From Halopiger djelfimassiliensis (GTDB lineage: Archaea; Halobacteriota; Halobacteria; Halobacteriales; Natrialbaceae): a stretch of 33,267 nucleotides of DNA. Positions 7,353-14,803 of the stretch are shown here, in pieces. Where the stretch lies: the NCBI RefSeq assembly GCF_000455365.1, contig NZ_HG315686.1, positions 682,502 to 715,768 on the forward strand. The letters run 5' to 3'. Position numbers and translations under genes: made by a program. The notes beneath the pieces were generated by a model that did not search any database, was not told the DNA's origin, and was given only the letters and a program-made list of their open reading frames with translations. Each line of letters begins with the position of its first letter. Position 1 is the first letter of the stretch.

Positions 7353-8663
7353 CTATCGAGTCATCTCGAGCGAGCCGACGCGAAGCGCGTACTCGCCCCG
7401 CGTTTCCCCGTCGTCGTGGTATTCGACCGGTTCTTCGATCGCGGCGACGGTTCCATCAACGGCGGTCGCCGCGGTCGCGATCCCGTCGAACCGCTCGCAG
7501 TTCCCGTCGCCGGACTCGAGGTCGAACCAGCGGACGGCGTGGGTTTCGGGATCGCGAACCCGGAAGTTCTGGGCGCAGGGGGTAACGATCGTGCCGTCGT
7601 CGACGGCGATCCCGTGGACGAACCCGTACACGTCGGCGTCCCACAGGAGTTCGCCGCCGCTCTCGTCGTCGAAGACGGCGATCCGGTGTTCGTTCGGATG
7701 GCGGTTTGCCGTCTCGCGGCTCGCGTTCGCGTAGGTGTTGCCGGTCACGAACGCGACGCGGCCGTCGGTCGCGAGGGCGTGGTTCGGATAGGCGTACAGC
7801 CGTTCGCCGTCGATCCCCGTTTCGACCGCGAGGTCGACGCTCCACCGTTCGGCACCGCGGCGACCGAGGACGTACCCGCGCTTGTCCCCGTGGCTCGCGA
7901 CGGCGATCGAGTCGCCGTCGAATGAGACGTCGCCGACGCGGCGGTCGCCCTCCGTACCGGGATCCCACGTCCACTCGGGAGTTCCGGAGTCGGCCTCGAG
8001 CACGACGAGACCGGTGTCGTGGTCGCCCATGCAGCGATTGTACCCTACCGCGAGCCGATCGCCGGCCGCGTCGAGATCGATCGCGATCGGCGAGGCGTCG
8101 GTCTCGTAGGTCCAGCGGACGGAGCCGTCGGCGTCGAACGCGTAGACCGTACTGTGCCAGCGCCGGGTCTCGCCGTCCCGTTCGTAGCGTCTGGCCGCGG
8201 CGTAGAGGCGGCCGTCGCCGGCGTCCGTCTCGAGCGCGACGACGTAGGGCAGATAGAAGATCGAGTCCCTGTCCGCTGTACCGACGTCGTCGGCCGTATC
8301 GTAGCGCCAGCGCCGGTCGCCGGTTTCGGCGTCGTAGGCCGCGATGGTGCCCGTCTTCCCGCGGCCCGCGACGACGATCGCGTCCCCGCCGGCGTTCGGT
8401 TCCGCCTCGTCGTCGCTCCCGAAGGAATCGATTCCGACCGCGTGATCCGGGTGGGTTACGGTCCACCGGGACTCGAGCGACTCCGCGCCGTAGGCCGACA
8501 CCGTCCCGTCCCACCGTCCCGCAACGAGGAGGTCGTCGGTTGCGTGGACGGCGGACCGCGTCCACATGTGTCGGCTCCGGGCCGGCTCGAGGTCGCCGAG
8601 CGTGACCCGCTCGAACCCGGTTTCGCGTTCGCGATCGGGGCCAGATTCGGCAGTTTCGGCCAT
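7353..8663 (-). CDS. PQQ-like beta-propeller protein of the cobalamin operon
   Basis: 436 residues with repeated beta-propeller blades of the PQQ/WD type. Each ends in an aromatic-rich W/Y strand: GRWDGTVSAYGAESLESRW, YDAETGDRRWRYD, YAFDADGSVRWTYE, LEADSGTPEWTW and ETHAVRWFDLES. No signal peptide or Tat motif is visible, so it is probably cytoplasmic, unlike periplasmic PQQ dehydrogenases. Dehydrogenase catalytic residues were not recognised. It follows the DUF3209-type gene by 2 bp and is the last gene of the cobalamin operon. A scaffold or accessory role in corrin-ring synthesis or cobalt insertion is an inference from position only. Confidence 0.8.
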   Translation of the reverse strand: MAETAESGPDRERETGFERVTLGDLEPARSRHMWTRSAVHATDDLLVAGRWDGTVSAYGAESLESRWTVTHPDHAVGIDSFGSDDEAEPNAGGDAIVVAGRGKTGTIAAYDAETGDRRWRYDTADDVGTADRDSIFYLPYVVALETDAGDGRLYAAARRYERDGETRRWHSTVYAFDADGSVRWTYETDASPIAIDLDAAGDRLAVGYNRCMGDHDTGLVVLEADSGTPEWTWDPGTEGDRRVGDVSFDGDSIAVASHGDKRGYVLGRRGAERWSVDLAVETGIDGERLYAYPNHALATDGRVAFVTGNTYANASRETANRHPNEHRIAVFDDESGGELLWDADVYGFVHGIAVDDGTIVTPCAQNFRVRDPETHAVRWFDLESGDGNCERFDGIATAATAVDGTVAAIEEPVEYHDDGETRGEYALRVGSLEMTR

Positions 8664-8665
8664 GG

Positions 8666-9037
8666 TTACTCCTCGACCGGGAACGTCTCGTGGAGCGTGT
8701 CGTGGGCCTCGCCGAGCCCGTCGACGATGCTCGCTCCCTGATCGTGCAGTCGCTTGACCGCTCGCTCGGCGTTTCGTACCTCGAGCAAGCGGCCGCGGGT
8801 GTAGTCGTAGGCCGGATCGTCGGCGTCCATCGACGCGACTTCCTCCTCGAGATCGACTAACGCCGCATCGAGGTGGCGCTGGAGTTCGGCGAGCGTTGCT
8901 GCGTTCGCGAGTCCCTCGATCGGGCCGTCGAGGTGGCCCTCGAGTTCCTTCTCGGCGTGTTCGCGGGCACTCTCGTCCCCGACGCCGAAGACGTTCATCA
9001 ATCCGAGTCGTAGCGCTTCGATTTCGTGACAGCTCAT
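8666..9037 (-). CDS. DUF3209-type helical protein of haloarchaeal cobalamin clusters
   Basis: 123 residues, all-helical in appearance, starting MSCHEIEALRLGLMNVFGVG. A longer open frame extends upstream, but it translates as a shadow of cbiX, so the Met at the family-like MSCHEIE start is chosen. Hydrophobic heptads run through residues about 25-110 (AELQRHLDAALVDLEEEV, VRNAERAVKRLHDQGASI). The early Cys3-His4 pair could bind a metal (inference). It lies 49 bp after cbiX and 2 bp before the propeller gene. Small proteins of this kind sit next to cbiX in other haloarchaea (general knowledge, family name from memory). Biochemical role unknown. Confidence 0.8.
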   Translation of the reverse strand: MSCHEIEALRLGLMNVFGVGDESAREHAEKELEGHLDGPIEGLANAATLAELQRHLDAALVDLEEEVASMDADDPAYDYTRGRLLEVRNAERAVKRLHDQGASIVDGLGEAHDTLHETFPVEE

Positions 9038-9086
9038 GCGTTGTATGTCGTGGTATCGTCTCGTGTCTCTTGGTTTGCGGGCTGTA

Positions 9087-10319
9087 CTACAGCGTCTGAT
9101 CGACGAGATCGCTGACGATGCGATCCCTGTCGAGGTGGTCGGCGACGATGCGTTCGGCGTCTTCGGTCGCGACGTCGCCGTACCAGATCCCGTCGGGATA
9201 GACCGCGACCATCGGGCCGTCACCACACCGACCCAGACACGACGACCGCGTGATGCGGGCGTCGCAGTGGTCGGAATCGCGGGCCTCCTGACGGAGTCGC
9301 TCGAGCACCGCCGGCGATCCCATCTCGGCGCAGGTCCGGTTCGTACACACCGCGACGTGTTTGGCCGGTGCGTCGTGGCTGTGGGGTTCGTCGTCGACGT
9401 CCTCCCGATCAGCGTGGGCCTCCTGATGGGCCAGCGCCCGCAACATCGCACGAGCGCCGCCGACGTCCTCCTCGTAGCCCTCGAGATCGACCTTGTACTT
9501 GCAGGTGTCACAGGACATCTCGACGCTGTCGGTGCGGGCCTCCTGCCAGCGGTCGGCGAAGACGTCGAGCAGCCGCGAGTCCGTTCCGAGGGGATCGCCG
9601 GCCAGCGCGTCGACGTAGGGGTACTCGTCGTCGAAGTCGGCCGTCCAGTCACGGACCCGCTGGGTGAGCACGCCGTCGCCGAGCATGTACGGCAGGACGA
9701 CGACGGCGTCCGGGCGGTGCTTCGAGAGCCCGTGCAGGGTCTCCTCGAGCGTCGGCTCCGTGACCCCGATAAACGTCGCCTCGACGCGATCGAGCGCCCG
9801 GCCCTCGTAGAGCAGCCGGGCGAGTTTGTGCACGTCGCCGTTGGCGTCCGGATCGCTCGAGCCCCGGCCACAGAGGACGACGGCGATGTCGTCGTCGGCC
9901 CGGTCGACGCCAAGATCCCGCTCGACCTCGGCGACGCGGTCGTCCAGCAGATCGAGGATCGCGGGATGGATCCCCAGGTGTGCGCCGTTGTTGATCTCGA
10001 TGTCGTGGCGCGCCCGGGCCTGCTCGATCGCCAGCGGCACGTCGTTTTTGACGTGGCTGGCGGCAAACAGCGAGCAGTGGACGACGGTTACCTGCGAGAC
10101 GAGCGCCGCGAGTTCGGCCAGCGCCTCGTCGATCGCCGGCTCCGCGAGTTCGAGAAACGCGGCGTCGACCGGGATTCCCAGCCGTGACTCGAGGCCGGCG
10201 GCCAGTTCGCGGACCTGTTCGTTCGACTTCTCGCGGCGGGAGCCGTGGCCGATCAACAGGACGGCCTCGTCGTCGAAGCCGGCCGCGGACGCGGACGTGG
10301 TGTCGTCGGGTGTGCTCAT
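9087..10319 (-). CDS. cbiX: Sirohydrochlorin cobaltochelatase CbiX with C-terminal [2Fe-2S] thioredoxin-like domain
   Basis: Inserts Co2+ into sirohydrochlorin, the entry step of anaerobic cobalamin synthesis. The 410 residues contain two CbiX-like half domains. The first has GHGSR with His25 and ASHVKNDVP with His89, the metal-binding pair. In the second the equivalent positions are GRGSS (151-155) and LGDGVLTQRV, so both His are lost and only the first half should be catalytic. A CxxC pair (270, 273) and a His-rich linker (AHQEAHADRE, EPHSHDAPAKH) follow. The C-terminal thioredoxin-like ferredoxin has Cys325, Cys330, Cys361 and Cys365 (CLGRCGDGP). The start at MSTPDDTT is chosen because the codons upstream run into the neighbouring gene. 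Fusion of CbiX to a ferredoxin is known in haloarchaea; the cluster's partner is not known. Confidence 0.93.
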   Translation of the reverse strand: MSTPDDTTSASAAGFDDEAVLLIGHGSRREKSNEQVRELAAGLESRLGIPVDAAFLELAEPAIDEALAELAALVSQVTVVHCSLFAASHVKNDVPLAIEQARARHDIEINNGAHLGIHPAILDLLDDRVAEVERDLGVDRADDDIAVVLCGRGSSDPDANGDVHKLARLLYEGRALDRVEATFIGVTEPTLEETLHGLSKHRPDAVVVLPYMLGDGVLTQRVRDWTADFDDEYPYVDALAGDPLGTDSRLLDVFADRWQEARTDSVEMSCDTCKYKVDLEGYEEDVGGARAMLRALAHQEAHADREDVDDEPHSHDAPAKHVAVCTNRTCAEMGSPAVLERLRQEARDSDHCDARITRSSCLGRCGDGPMVAVYPDGIWYGDVATEDAERIVADHLDRDRIVSDLVDQTL

Positions 10320-10371
10320 CGTGTGGGTATCTCCGTGGGTGTTCGATCCGATGCGGTTCGAGTCGCCGATG

Positions 10372-11082
10372 CTAGTCGTCGTACGCCTCGGCTTGCTCGA
10401 GACTTCGCTCGAGTTTGCGGCGGCGACTGGGGGCAAACAGCCCGGTCTCCTCGCAGTCCCCGTAGAGCCACCTGCCGAAGTCGGGCGCGGCGTCGTCGTC
10501 GACGCCGAACCAGTACCCCCCCGAGGAGGTCTCCGAGCAGTCGCCGGCGGGCGCAGCCACCGGACACGCGTCGATCAGTTCCCGTGCGAGGTCGAGCAGC
10601 TCGCGATCGTCGTGGACGAACGAGATCCCCACGGTGCCGCTCGAGGACTTGAAACAGATCGTGCCACAGCCCTCGAGCAGGCCCCGTAGGAGCTCCCGAT
10701 CGTACTCGGCGAACGCACCCAGCCGGTAGTTGCCCCGCCCGTCGACGGGCAGGCCGAGCACGCTGGCCCGGCCGAGCAACCCCGACTCGCTTTCGTCGTC
10801 GCCGATCGAAACCGTGTACTCGTCTTCCGTTCGCGTAATCGTGGTGTCGTGGGCGTACTCGCGGGTCGCCGTCCCGTGGTCGACGTCGCCGCCCGCGATG
10901 GCCGCGAGCACCTGCGCCGACGCTTCGTCGTTGGTCACGACCTCGAGTCCGCCGTCGGAGACATCGCCGCTGCCGGCGACGTGGCCCCAGAAGTACGCCG
11001 TCGCGGGGTGGCCCGCGAGCGGATCCGACGGAACCGCGATCTCGAGCGGGTCGCCGTCCGTATTCGGTCGGGCGTCGCTCAT
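10372..11082 (-). CDS. Cobalamin-operon protein resembling a catalytically dead LAGLIDADG pair
   Basis: 236 residues, position-conserved in a cobalamin operon but with no corrin-enzyme motif. It reads instead as two tandem LAGLIDADG-type halves. Half one has FWGHVAGSG (31-39) followed by a TNDEASAQVLAAI helix. Half two has LRGLLEGCG (132-140), then a beta strand and DDRELLDLARELID. The C-terminal FGRWLYGDC...LFAPSRRRKLE pattern is also typical of LAGLIDADG endonuclease ends. The eighth residue of each motif, an acidic metal ligand in active nucleases, is Ser38 and Cys139, so cleavage activity is unlikely. The start overlaps the ferredoxin stop by 4 bp. A DNA/RNA-binding regulator (compare WhiA) or an exapted structural protein are both possible. 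The fold call is mine by eye. Confidence 0.6.
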   Translation of the reverse strand: MSDARPNTDGDPLEIAVPSDPLAGHPATAYFWGHVAGSGDVSDGGLEVVTNDEASAQVLAAIAGGDVDHGTATREYAHDTTITRTEDEYTVSIGDDESESGLLGRASVLGLPVDGRGNYRLGAFAEYDRELLRGLLEGCGTICFKSSSGTVGISFVHDDRELLDLARELIDACPVAAPAGDCSETSSGGYWFGVDDDAAPDFGRWLYGDCEETGLFAPSRRRKLERSLEQAEAYDD

Positions 11083-11345
11083 TCGCCCACCTCCCGGACG
11101 ACGATGGCGTCGGTCGGACAGGCCGCCGCGGCCTGCTGGGCCTCGTCGATGCGGTCATCGTCGAACGTCGCGACGACCCGTTCGGCGGTGTCGGTGACCT
11201 CGCCCTCGCAATCGTATACCGGGTCCGCGTCGGGATCGACGGTCGCCAGTCCGTCCGCGCCCTCGACGAAGCGGGGGTCGCGGGTCAGGCAGGCGAAGAT
11301 ACCGTCGCAGGCGTCTTTCTCGATGGTGACTTCGTATCGTGGCAT
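11079..11345 (-). CDS. Small ferredoxin, probably [3Fe-4S]-type, of the cobalamin operon
   Basis: 88 residues starting MPRYEVTIEKDACDG; an upstream extension of the frame is a shadow of cbiH. The cluster motif is Cys13-x2-Ile16-x2-Cys19, with Cys76-Pro77 near the C-terminus (ACPTDAIVV). In [4Fe-4S] monocluster ferredoxins the fourth position would be Cys (or Asp); here it is Ile, which favours a [3Fe-4S] cluster. A further Cys46 lies in an inserted loop (YDCEGE) and might act as a substitute ligand. It is acidic throughout, as in other haloarchaeal ferredoxins. Located 2 bp after cbiH and overlapping the next gene, so it is likely to donate electrons to a corrin-ring step such as ring contraction (inference). 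Confidence 0.85.
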   Translation of the reverse strand: MPRYEVTIEKDACDGIFACLTRDPRFVEGADGLATVDPDADPVYDCEGEVTDTAERVVATFDDDRIDEAQQAAAACPTDAIVVREVGE

Positions 11346-11347
11346 GG

Positions 11348-12427
11348 CTAGTAGTCGTATTTCGTCTCGTACCCGCGGGGACGGACCATCCGGTCGTCCC
11401 AGACGTAGGTGTCCTCGGTGCCGACGACGATCGTCGTCGTCATGTCGATGATCTCGTGTTCGCCCAGCTCCTCGAGTTCGCCGAGTTCGGTGATCATCAC
11501 CTGTTCGTCCTCGCGGCCCGCTCCGTGGACGATACCGACCGGCGTCTCCTCGTCGCGGTGTGTCAGCAGGATCTCGCAGGCCTTCTCGAAGTTCTCGCGG
11601 CGCTTGCGGCTCCACGGGTTGTAGATCGTGATCGTGAAGCTCTCCTTGGCGGCCGCGTGGAGTCGGGACTCGATCTCGGGCATCGGGACGAGGTGATCCG
11701 ACAGCGAGATCGAGACGGTGTCGTTGACGAGCGGTGCGCCGAGTCGGGCCGCACAGGACTGAGCCGCCGGGACGCCGGGAACGACCTCGAAGTCGACCAT
11801 CGACGCCGTCGCGCCCTTGGACTCGAGGATCTCGAGTGCCAGCCCCGCGAGCGCGTAGACGTTCGGGTCGCCGCTACCGACGATCGCGACGTCGTTGCCC
11901 GCGAGCGTCCGGTCGATCGCCTCCTCCGTCCGGGAGACCTCGCCGCACATCGGCGTGTCGTAGATCTCGTCGGCGTCCTCGGTGATCTCGTCCGGGAGCA
12001 GTTCGATGTAGGTCGTGTAGCCGACGATGTGTTCGGCCTCGAGCAGGGCGTTTTTCGCGCGTTCGGTCATCCCCTCCGGCTGGCCGGGGCCGAGACCGAC
12101 GGCGGTCAACTGACCGGGGTCGGCGTCGAAGTCCTCGACCGTCGCGCCGACTTCCTTTTCGTTGCTGTCGTCGCTCCCGCTCGAGGCCCCGCACTTGCCC
12201 GAGGACGAGTCCGAACTCGAGCCTGACGACCCGCATTTGGAACTCGAGTCGTCGCCGCTGCTCGAGGAGCCACCGCACTTCGAACCCGAGTCAGCGCTCG
12301 AGGTCTCGGTACTAGTACTCGAGGCTCCGCATTTGGAGCCACTCGAGTCACTGGCGGTGTCGCTCGTCGATGCGCCGCACTTGGAAGTCGATTCGTCGTC
12401 AGCGTCGGAGTCAGTCTCAGTACTCAT
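11348..12427 (-). CDS. cbiH: CbiH-type cobalt-factor III C17-methyltransferase with Cys-repeat N-terminal extension
   Basis: SAM-dependent methyltransferase of the ring-contraction stage of anaerobic cobalamin synthesis. The catalytic part begins near residue 107 (LTAVGLGPGQPEGM) and includes the SGDPNVYALAG loop, FEVVPGVPAAQSCAARLGAP and FTITIYNPWSRKRRENFEKA, all matching the tetrapyrrole methylase family. Ahead of it sits a 90-residue Ser/Asp/Thr-rich disordered extension with five KCG motifs (Cys17, 33, 51, 65, 79), spaced 14-18 residues apart. The regular Cys array could bind cobalt, iron or an Fe-S cluster, or be redox-active (inference). It is the second of two CbiH-like paralogues in the operon, 12 bp after the first. 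Which of the two does C17 methylation cannot be decided here. Confidence 0.9.
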   Translation of the reverse strand: MSTETDSDADDESTSKCGASTSDTASDSSGSKCGASSTSTETSSADSGSKCGGSSSSGDDSSSKCGSSGSSSDSSSGKCGASSGSDDSNEKEVGATVEDFDADPGQLTAVGLGPGQPEGMTERAKNALLEAEHIVGYTTYIELLPDEITEDADEIYDTPMCGEVSRTEEAIDRTLAGNDVAIVGSGDPNVYALAGLALEILESKGATASMVDFEVVPGVPAAQSCAARLGAPLVNDTVSISLSDHLVPMPEIESRLHAAAKESFTITIYNPWSRKRRENFEKACEILLTHRDEETPVGIVHGAGREDEQVMITELGELEELGEHEIIDMTTTIVVGTEDTYVWDDRMVRPRGYETKYDY

Positions 12428-12439
12428 GGCCGTGTCACC

Positions 12440-13327
12440 TCAGAAGTCCTCGACGTCACGCCCGCCGCGCGGGGTGACGAGGTACGTTCGGTCGTCGTTG
12501 CGCCAGGTCTCGGTCTCGTGGTTGCCGATGATCAGCGAGGTGCCCATCCCCGACACCTTGTCGTCGTGGTCGGCGGCCTCGCCCAGCGTCGTAATGTGCT
12601 GGCTCTCGCCGTTGCGGCCGGCATCCGCGCGGCCGGCGTCGTTGACGATCGCCACGAGGGCGTCGTCGGTGCGCTCCTCGCGGACGATCTCGATGGCTTT
12701 CTCGTAGTTGCGCCAGCAGTTGTACAGCACGATCACGAAGTCCGAGATCGCCGCCGCGCGCAGTTTCTCCTCGATCTCGTCCCAGCCGCGCCACTTGTCC
12801 GACAGCGAGACCGTACAGAAGTCGTTACACAGCGGCGCGCCGACGTTGGCCGCGCCGCCGAGTGCCGCCGTCATTCCGGGGACGACCTCGATCGGCACGT
12901 CCGTCGCGTCCTCCTCGTCGGCCATCTTGAAGATGAGGTCGGATTTGCCGTAGACCGAGGGGTCGCCGCCGGAGACGTGGGCAACGTCTTTCCCCTCACG
13001 GACGTAGTCGAACGCCGCGCGGGCGAGTTCGATCTGCCGCCCCATCGTCGACCGAACGATCTCCTGCTCGGAGCCGTCCTCGCGGGTCGCGATGCCGTCG
13101 TCGGTTCGCTCCTCGGAGGGGATGGTCCCGTCGTCGCGCAGGAACTCCTGATAGAGGCTCGAGGCGATGACCACGTCCGCCGACTCGATGACCGTCTTGG
13201 CCCGCTTGGTCATATGCTCAGGCAAGCCGGGTCCGATGCCGACGATATAGAGCGTGCCGTGGTCGTCGGGGGTGCCGCCGGCCGCGTCCGCGGTCGTCTC
13301 CCCGGCGTCGGGTTCGGTCCCGCTCAT
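12440..13327 (-). CDS. cbiH: CbiH-type precorrin-3B/cobalt-factor III C17-methyltransferase, second paralogue
   Basis: 295 residues with the tetrapyrrole methylase fold. N-terminal SAM-loop TLYIVGIGPGLPEHMTKRA starts at about residue 25, after a short acidic tail. AHVSGGDPSVYGKSDLIF is the conserved SGDP motif. VEVVPGMTAALGGAANVGAP and FVIVLYNCWRNYEKAIEIV complete the family pattern. The gene overlaps cbiG by 4 bp and is followed after 12 bp by the Cys-rich paralogue. Haloarchaea commonly carry two CbiH copies (general knowledge). One may act on a different intermediate or pair with the ferredoxin. There is a charged insertion at about 65-95 (RDDGTIPSEERTDDG), not seen in the paralogue. Confidence 0.9.
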   Translation of the reverse strand: MSGTEPDAGETTADAAGGTPDDHGTLYIVGIGPGLPEHMTKRAKTVIESADVVIASSLYQEFLRDDGTIPSEERTDDGIATREDGSEQEIVRSTMGRQIELARAAFDYVREGKDVAHVSGGDPSVYGKSDLIFKMADEEDATDVPIEVVPGMTAALGGAANVGAPLCNDFCTVSLSDKWRGWDEIEEKLRAAAISDFVIVLYNCWRNYEKAIEIVREERTDDALVAIVNDAGRADAGRNGESQHITTLGEAADHDDKVSGMGTSLIIGNHETETWRNDDRTYLVTPRGGRDVEDF

Positions 13328-14289
13328 TTGCCGATCGCCACCGTGACCTCGTCCTCGTAGCTCAACTTCTCGAGCACCAGTTCCTGTTCACGGCCACCGG
13401 CGATGGCGGACGCTTCGGAGACGCCCGGCCAGCCGATCAGCTCCTTCGATTTCGAGGGGGTCGGCCCCTCGTGGTCGAGCAGCGTCTCCTTGTCGAATGT
13501 GACCACGCCGAGGTCGAGTTCCCGTGCGGCCTCGAGCAGCCCCTCCTCGTCCTCTTTCCGGGTCGCGGTGCCGACGAACTCGACGTCCGCGAAGTCGTAG
13601 TCGGTCCGCTCGAGGGCTTCCTCCCAGGCCTCGAGGAAGGTCTCCTTGTTCGCGCCGGAGACGCTCCCGGTGCCGATGACGATGCCGTCGTCTTCGTTGC
13701 GCTTGAGCACCGTCACGTCGTCGCCGACGAGCACCGCCTTCGGTCCGTCGAGTCGAGCGACGGGACCGAGGTTCTCGTCGAGGACGGCGAGGTTCGTCTT
13801 GACCGTCGAGTCGCCGTTGACGACGTGGGCGTCCATCGCCTTCGCCTTCGATTCGACGCCCTGCTTGCCGGCCGCCTCGGAGGCGGTGGTCATCGCCGGC
13901 ACGGCACCCATCGTCGCCAGATCCTGCGCGACCTGGTTCGCGCCGTGGTGGCCGCCGGTGATCGGGATCGCCCACGTCAACTCCTCGTCGACGACACAGA
14001 TCGCGGGATCCTCCCACTTGTCGTCGAGCAAGTGAGCCGTCTTTCGCATCGCGATGCCCGACGCCATCAGGCCGATAAAGCAGTCGTACTCGCCCCAGTG
14101 CTCCTCGAAGACCTCGCCGTGGTACTCGAGGATGTCGATCGTCTCGTAGCGATCCTCGAGTTCGGCGGTGATCTCCTCGGCGGTCTCTAACTTGCGCTCG
14201 AAGGAGATGATCGCGATTTCTTCCGCGACTTCCCCGTCACTGTCCGGCGTCGAACAGTGCCCGTCGTCCGCGTCCGTTTCGGAACTCAT
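13324..14289 (-). CDS. cbiG: Cobalt-precorrin 5A hydrolase CbiG
   Basis: Opens the delta-lactone ring of cobalt-precorrin 5A and releases acetaldehyde during anaerobic cobalamin synthesis. The 321 residues show the CbiG pattern: [17 protein letters not shown], then [31 protein letters not shown] and [14 protein letters not shown] in the N-terminal domain. The C-terminal domain has [20 protein letters not shown] and [20 protein letters not shown], ending in [11 protein letters not shown]. The first 30 residues are an acidic extension. A GGAGG ribosome-binding site lies at good spacing upstream of the chosen ATG, and this is the first gene of the operon. The stop overlaps the next start by 4 bp. 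Confidence 0.93.
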   Translation of the reverse strand: MSSETDADDGHCSTPDSDGEVAEEIAIISFERKLETAEEITAELEDRYETIDILEYHGEVFEEHWGEYDCFIGLMASGIAMRKTAHLLDDKWEDPAICVVDEELTWAIPITGGHHGANQVAQDLATMGAVPAMTTASEAAGKQGVESKAKAMDAHVVNGDSTVKTNLAVLDENLGPVARLDGPKAVLVGDDVTVLKRNEDDGIVIGTGSVSGANKETFLEAWEEALERTDYDFADVEFVGTATRKEDEEGLLEAARELDLGVVTFDKETLLDHEGPTPSKSKELIGWPGVSEASAIAGGREQELVLEKLSYEDEVTVAIGK

Positions 14290-14803
14290 CGTGTTCCTCC
14301 GTCACGAACAGTGCTCATTTGCGACCACACGGTCTATACCATAGCGTCCACCCTAATACAAGCTACGTTTCTCAAGTCCAATCAAATTTTAGTCACTGGC
14401 GGTTTTAGCGTTGGCGGACGAAGTGACGCCCTCGTCAACAGACCGCACGATCGTTCGCGCGAAAAGCGACGGTCGACGGTATCCGTCAGACGTTCGTCGA
14501 GCCCTCACGTCGGCGGAATGCGATGTCTCGTTCCACAAAACAGTATCAGACGCGGCCACAAGAACGCGTATCGGTGAGAGACGGGGTTGATTTTACCGGG
14601 ATTCTCGATCAGAGTCTTTATAATTCTGTACTCTCCTTGAGATAACAACTGAGACATATGTACGATCGTGTCGGAACTAGCGTCTGTCACATCGGTAGCC
14701 CCAGCGGCATTTCGTCCGAACGGGGGTCGAGAGCGGTTTCGACGGTAACCGTTGGCGGGTGCGAGCGGCAGGCGTGTCGCAACTACGAACGGAGTGTAAA
14801 ACG
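14290..14803. other. Intergenic region between the divergent cobalamin operon and membrane protein gene
   Basis: About 510 bp between two divergent start codons, so it must hold promoters for both sides. It is visibly richer in A/T than its surroundings, with TATA-like patches on the cbi side (around 14,355-14,395) and at 14,618-14,627 (CTTTATAATT). No cobalamin-riboswitch layout was recognised. A minus-strand frame at 14505-14690 contains a segment that looks like the start of a helix-turn-helix (LSQGEYRIIKTLIENPGKI), but it runs into non-protein-like sequence. It may be a decayed regulator fragment and is not called as a gene. Confidence 0.4.
14296..14300 (-). promoter_or_regulatory. Ribosome-binding site of cbiG
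   Basis: On the minus strand GGAGG lies 6 bp before the cbiG ATG, a good Shine-Dalgarno match. It supports that start and indicates a leadered mRNA for the cobalamin operon. Confidence 0.7.

Noticed and set aside
14290-14760. Cobalamin riboswitch before cbiG
   Set aside because: No B12-box-like conserved core or supporting stem layout was recognised, and such switches are rare in this group.
14759-14803. GTG start for the membrane protein
   Set aside because: The ATG at 14804 has a GGAG box at correct spacing; the GTG has none.
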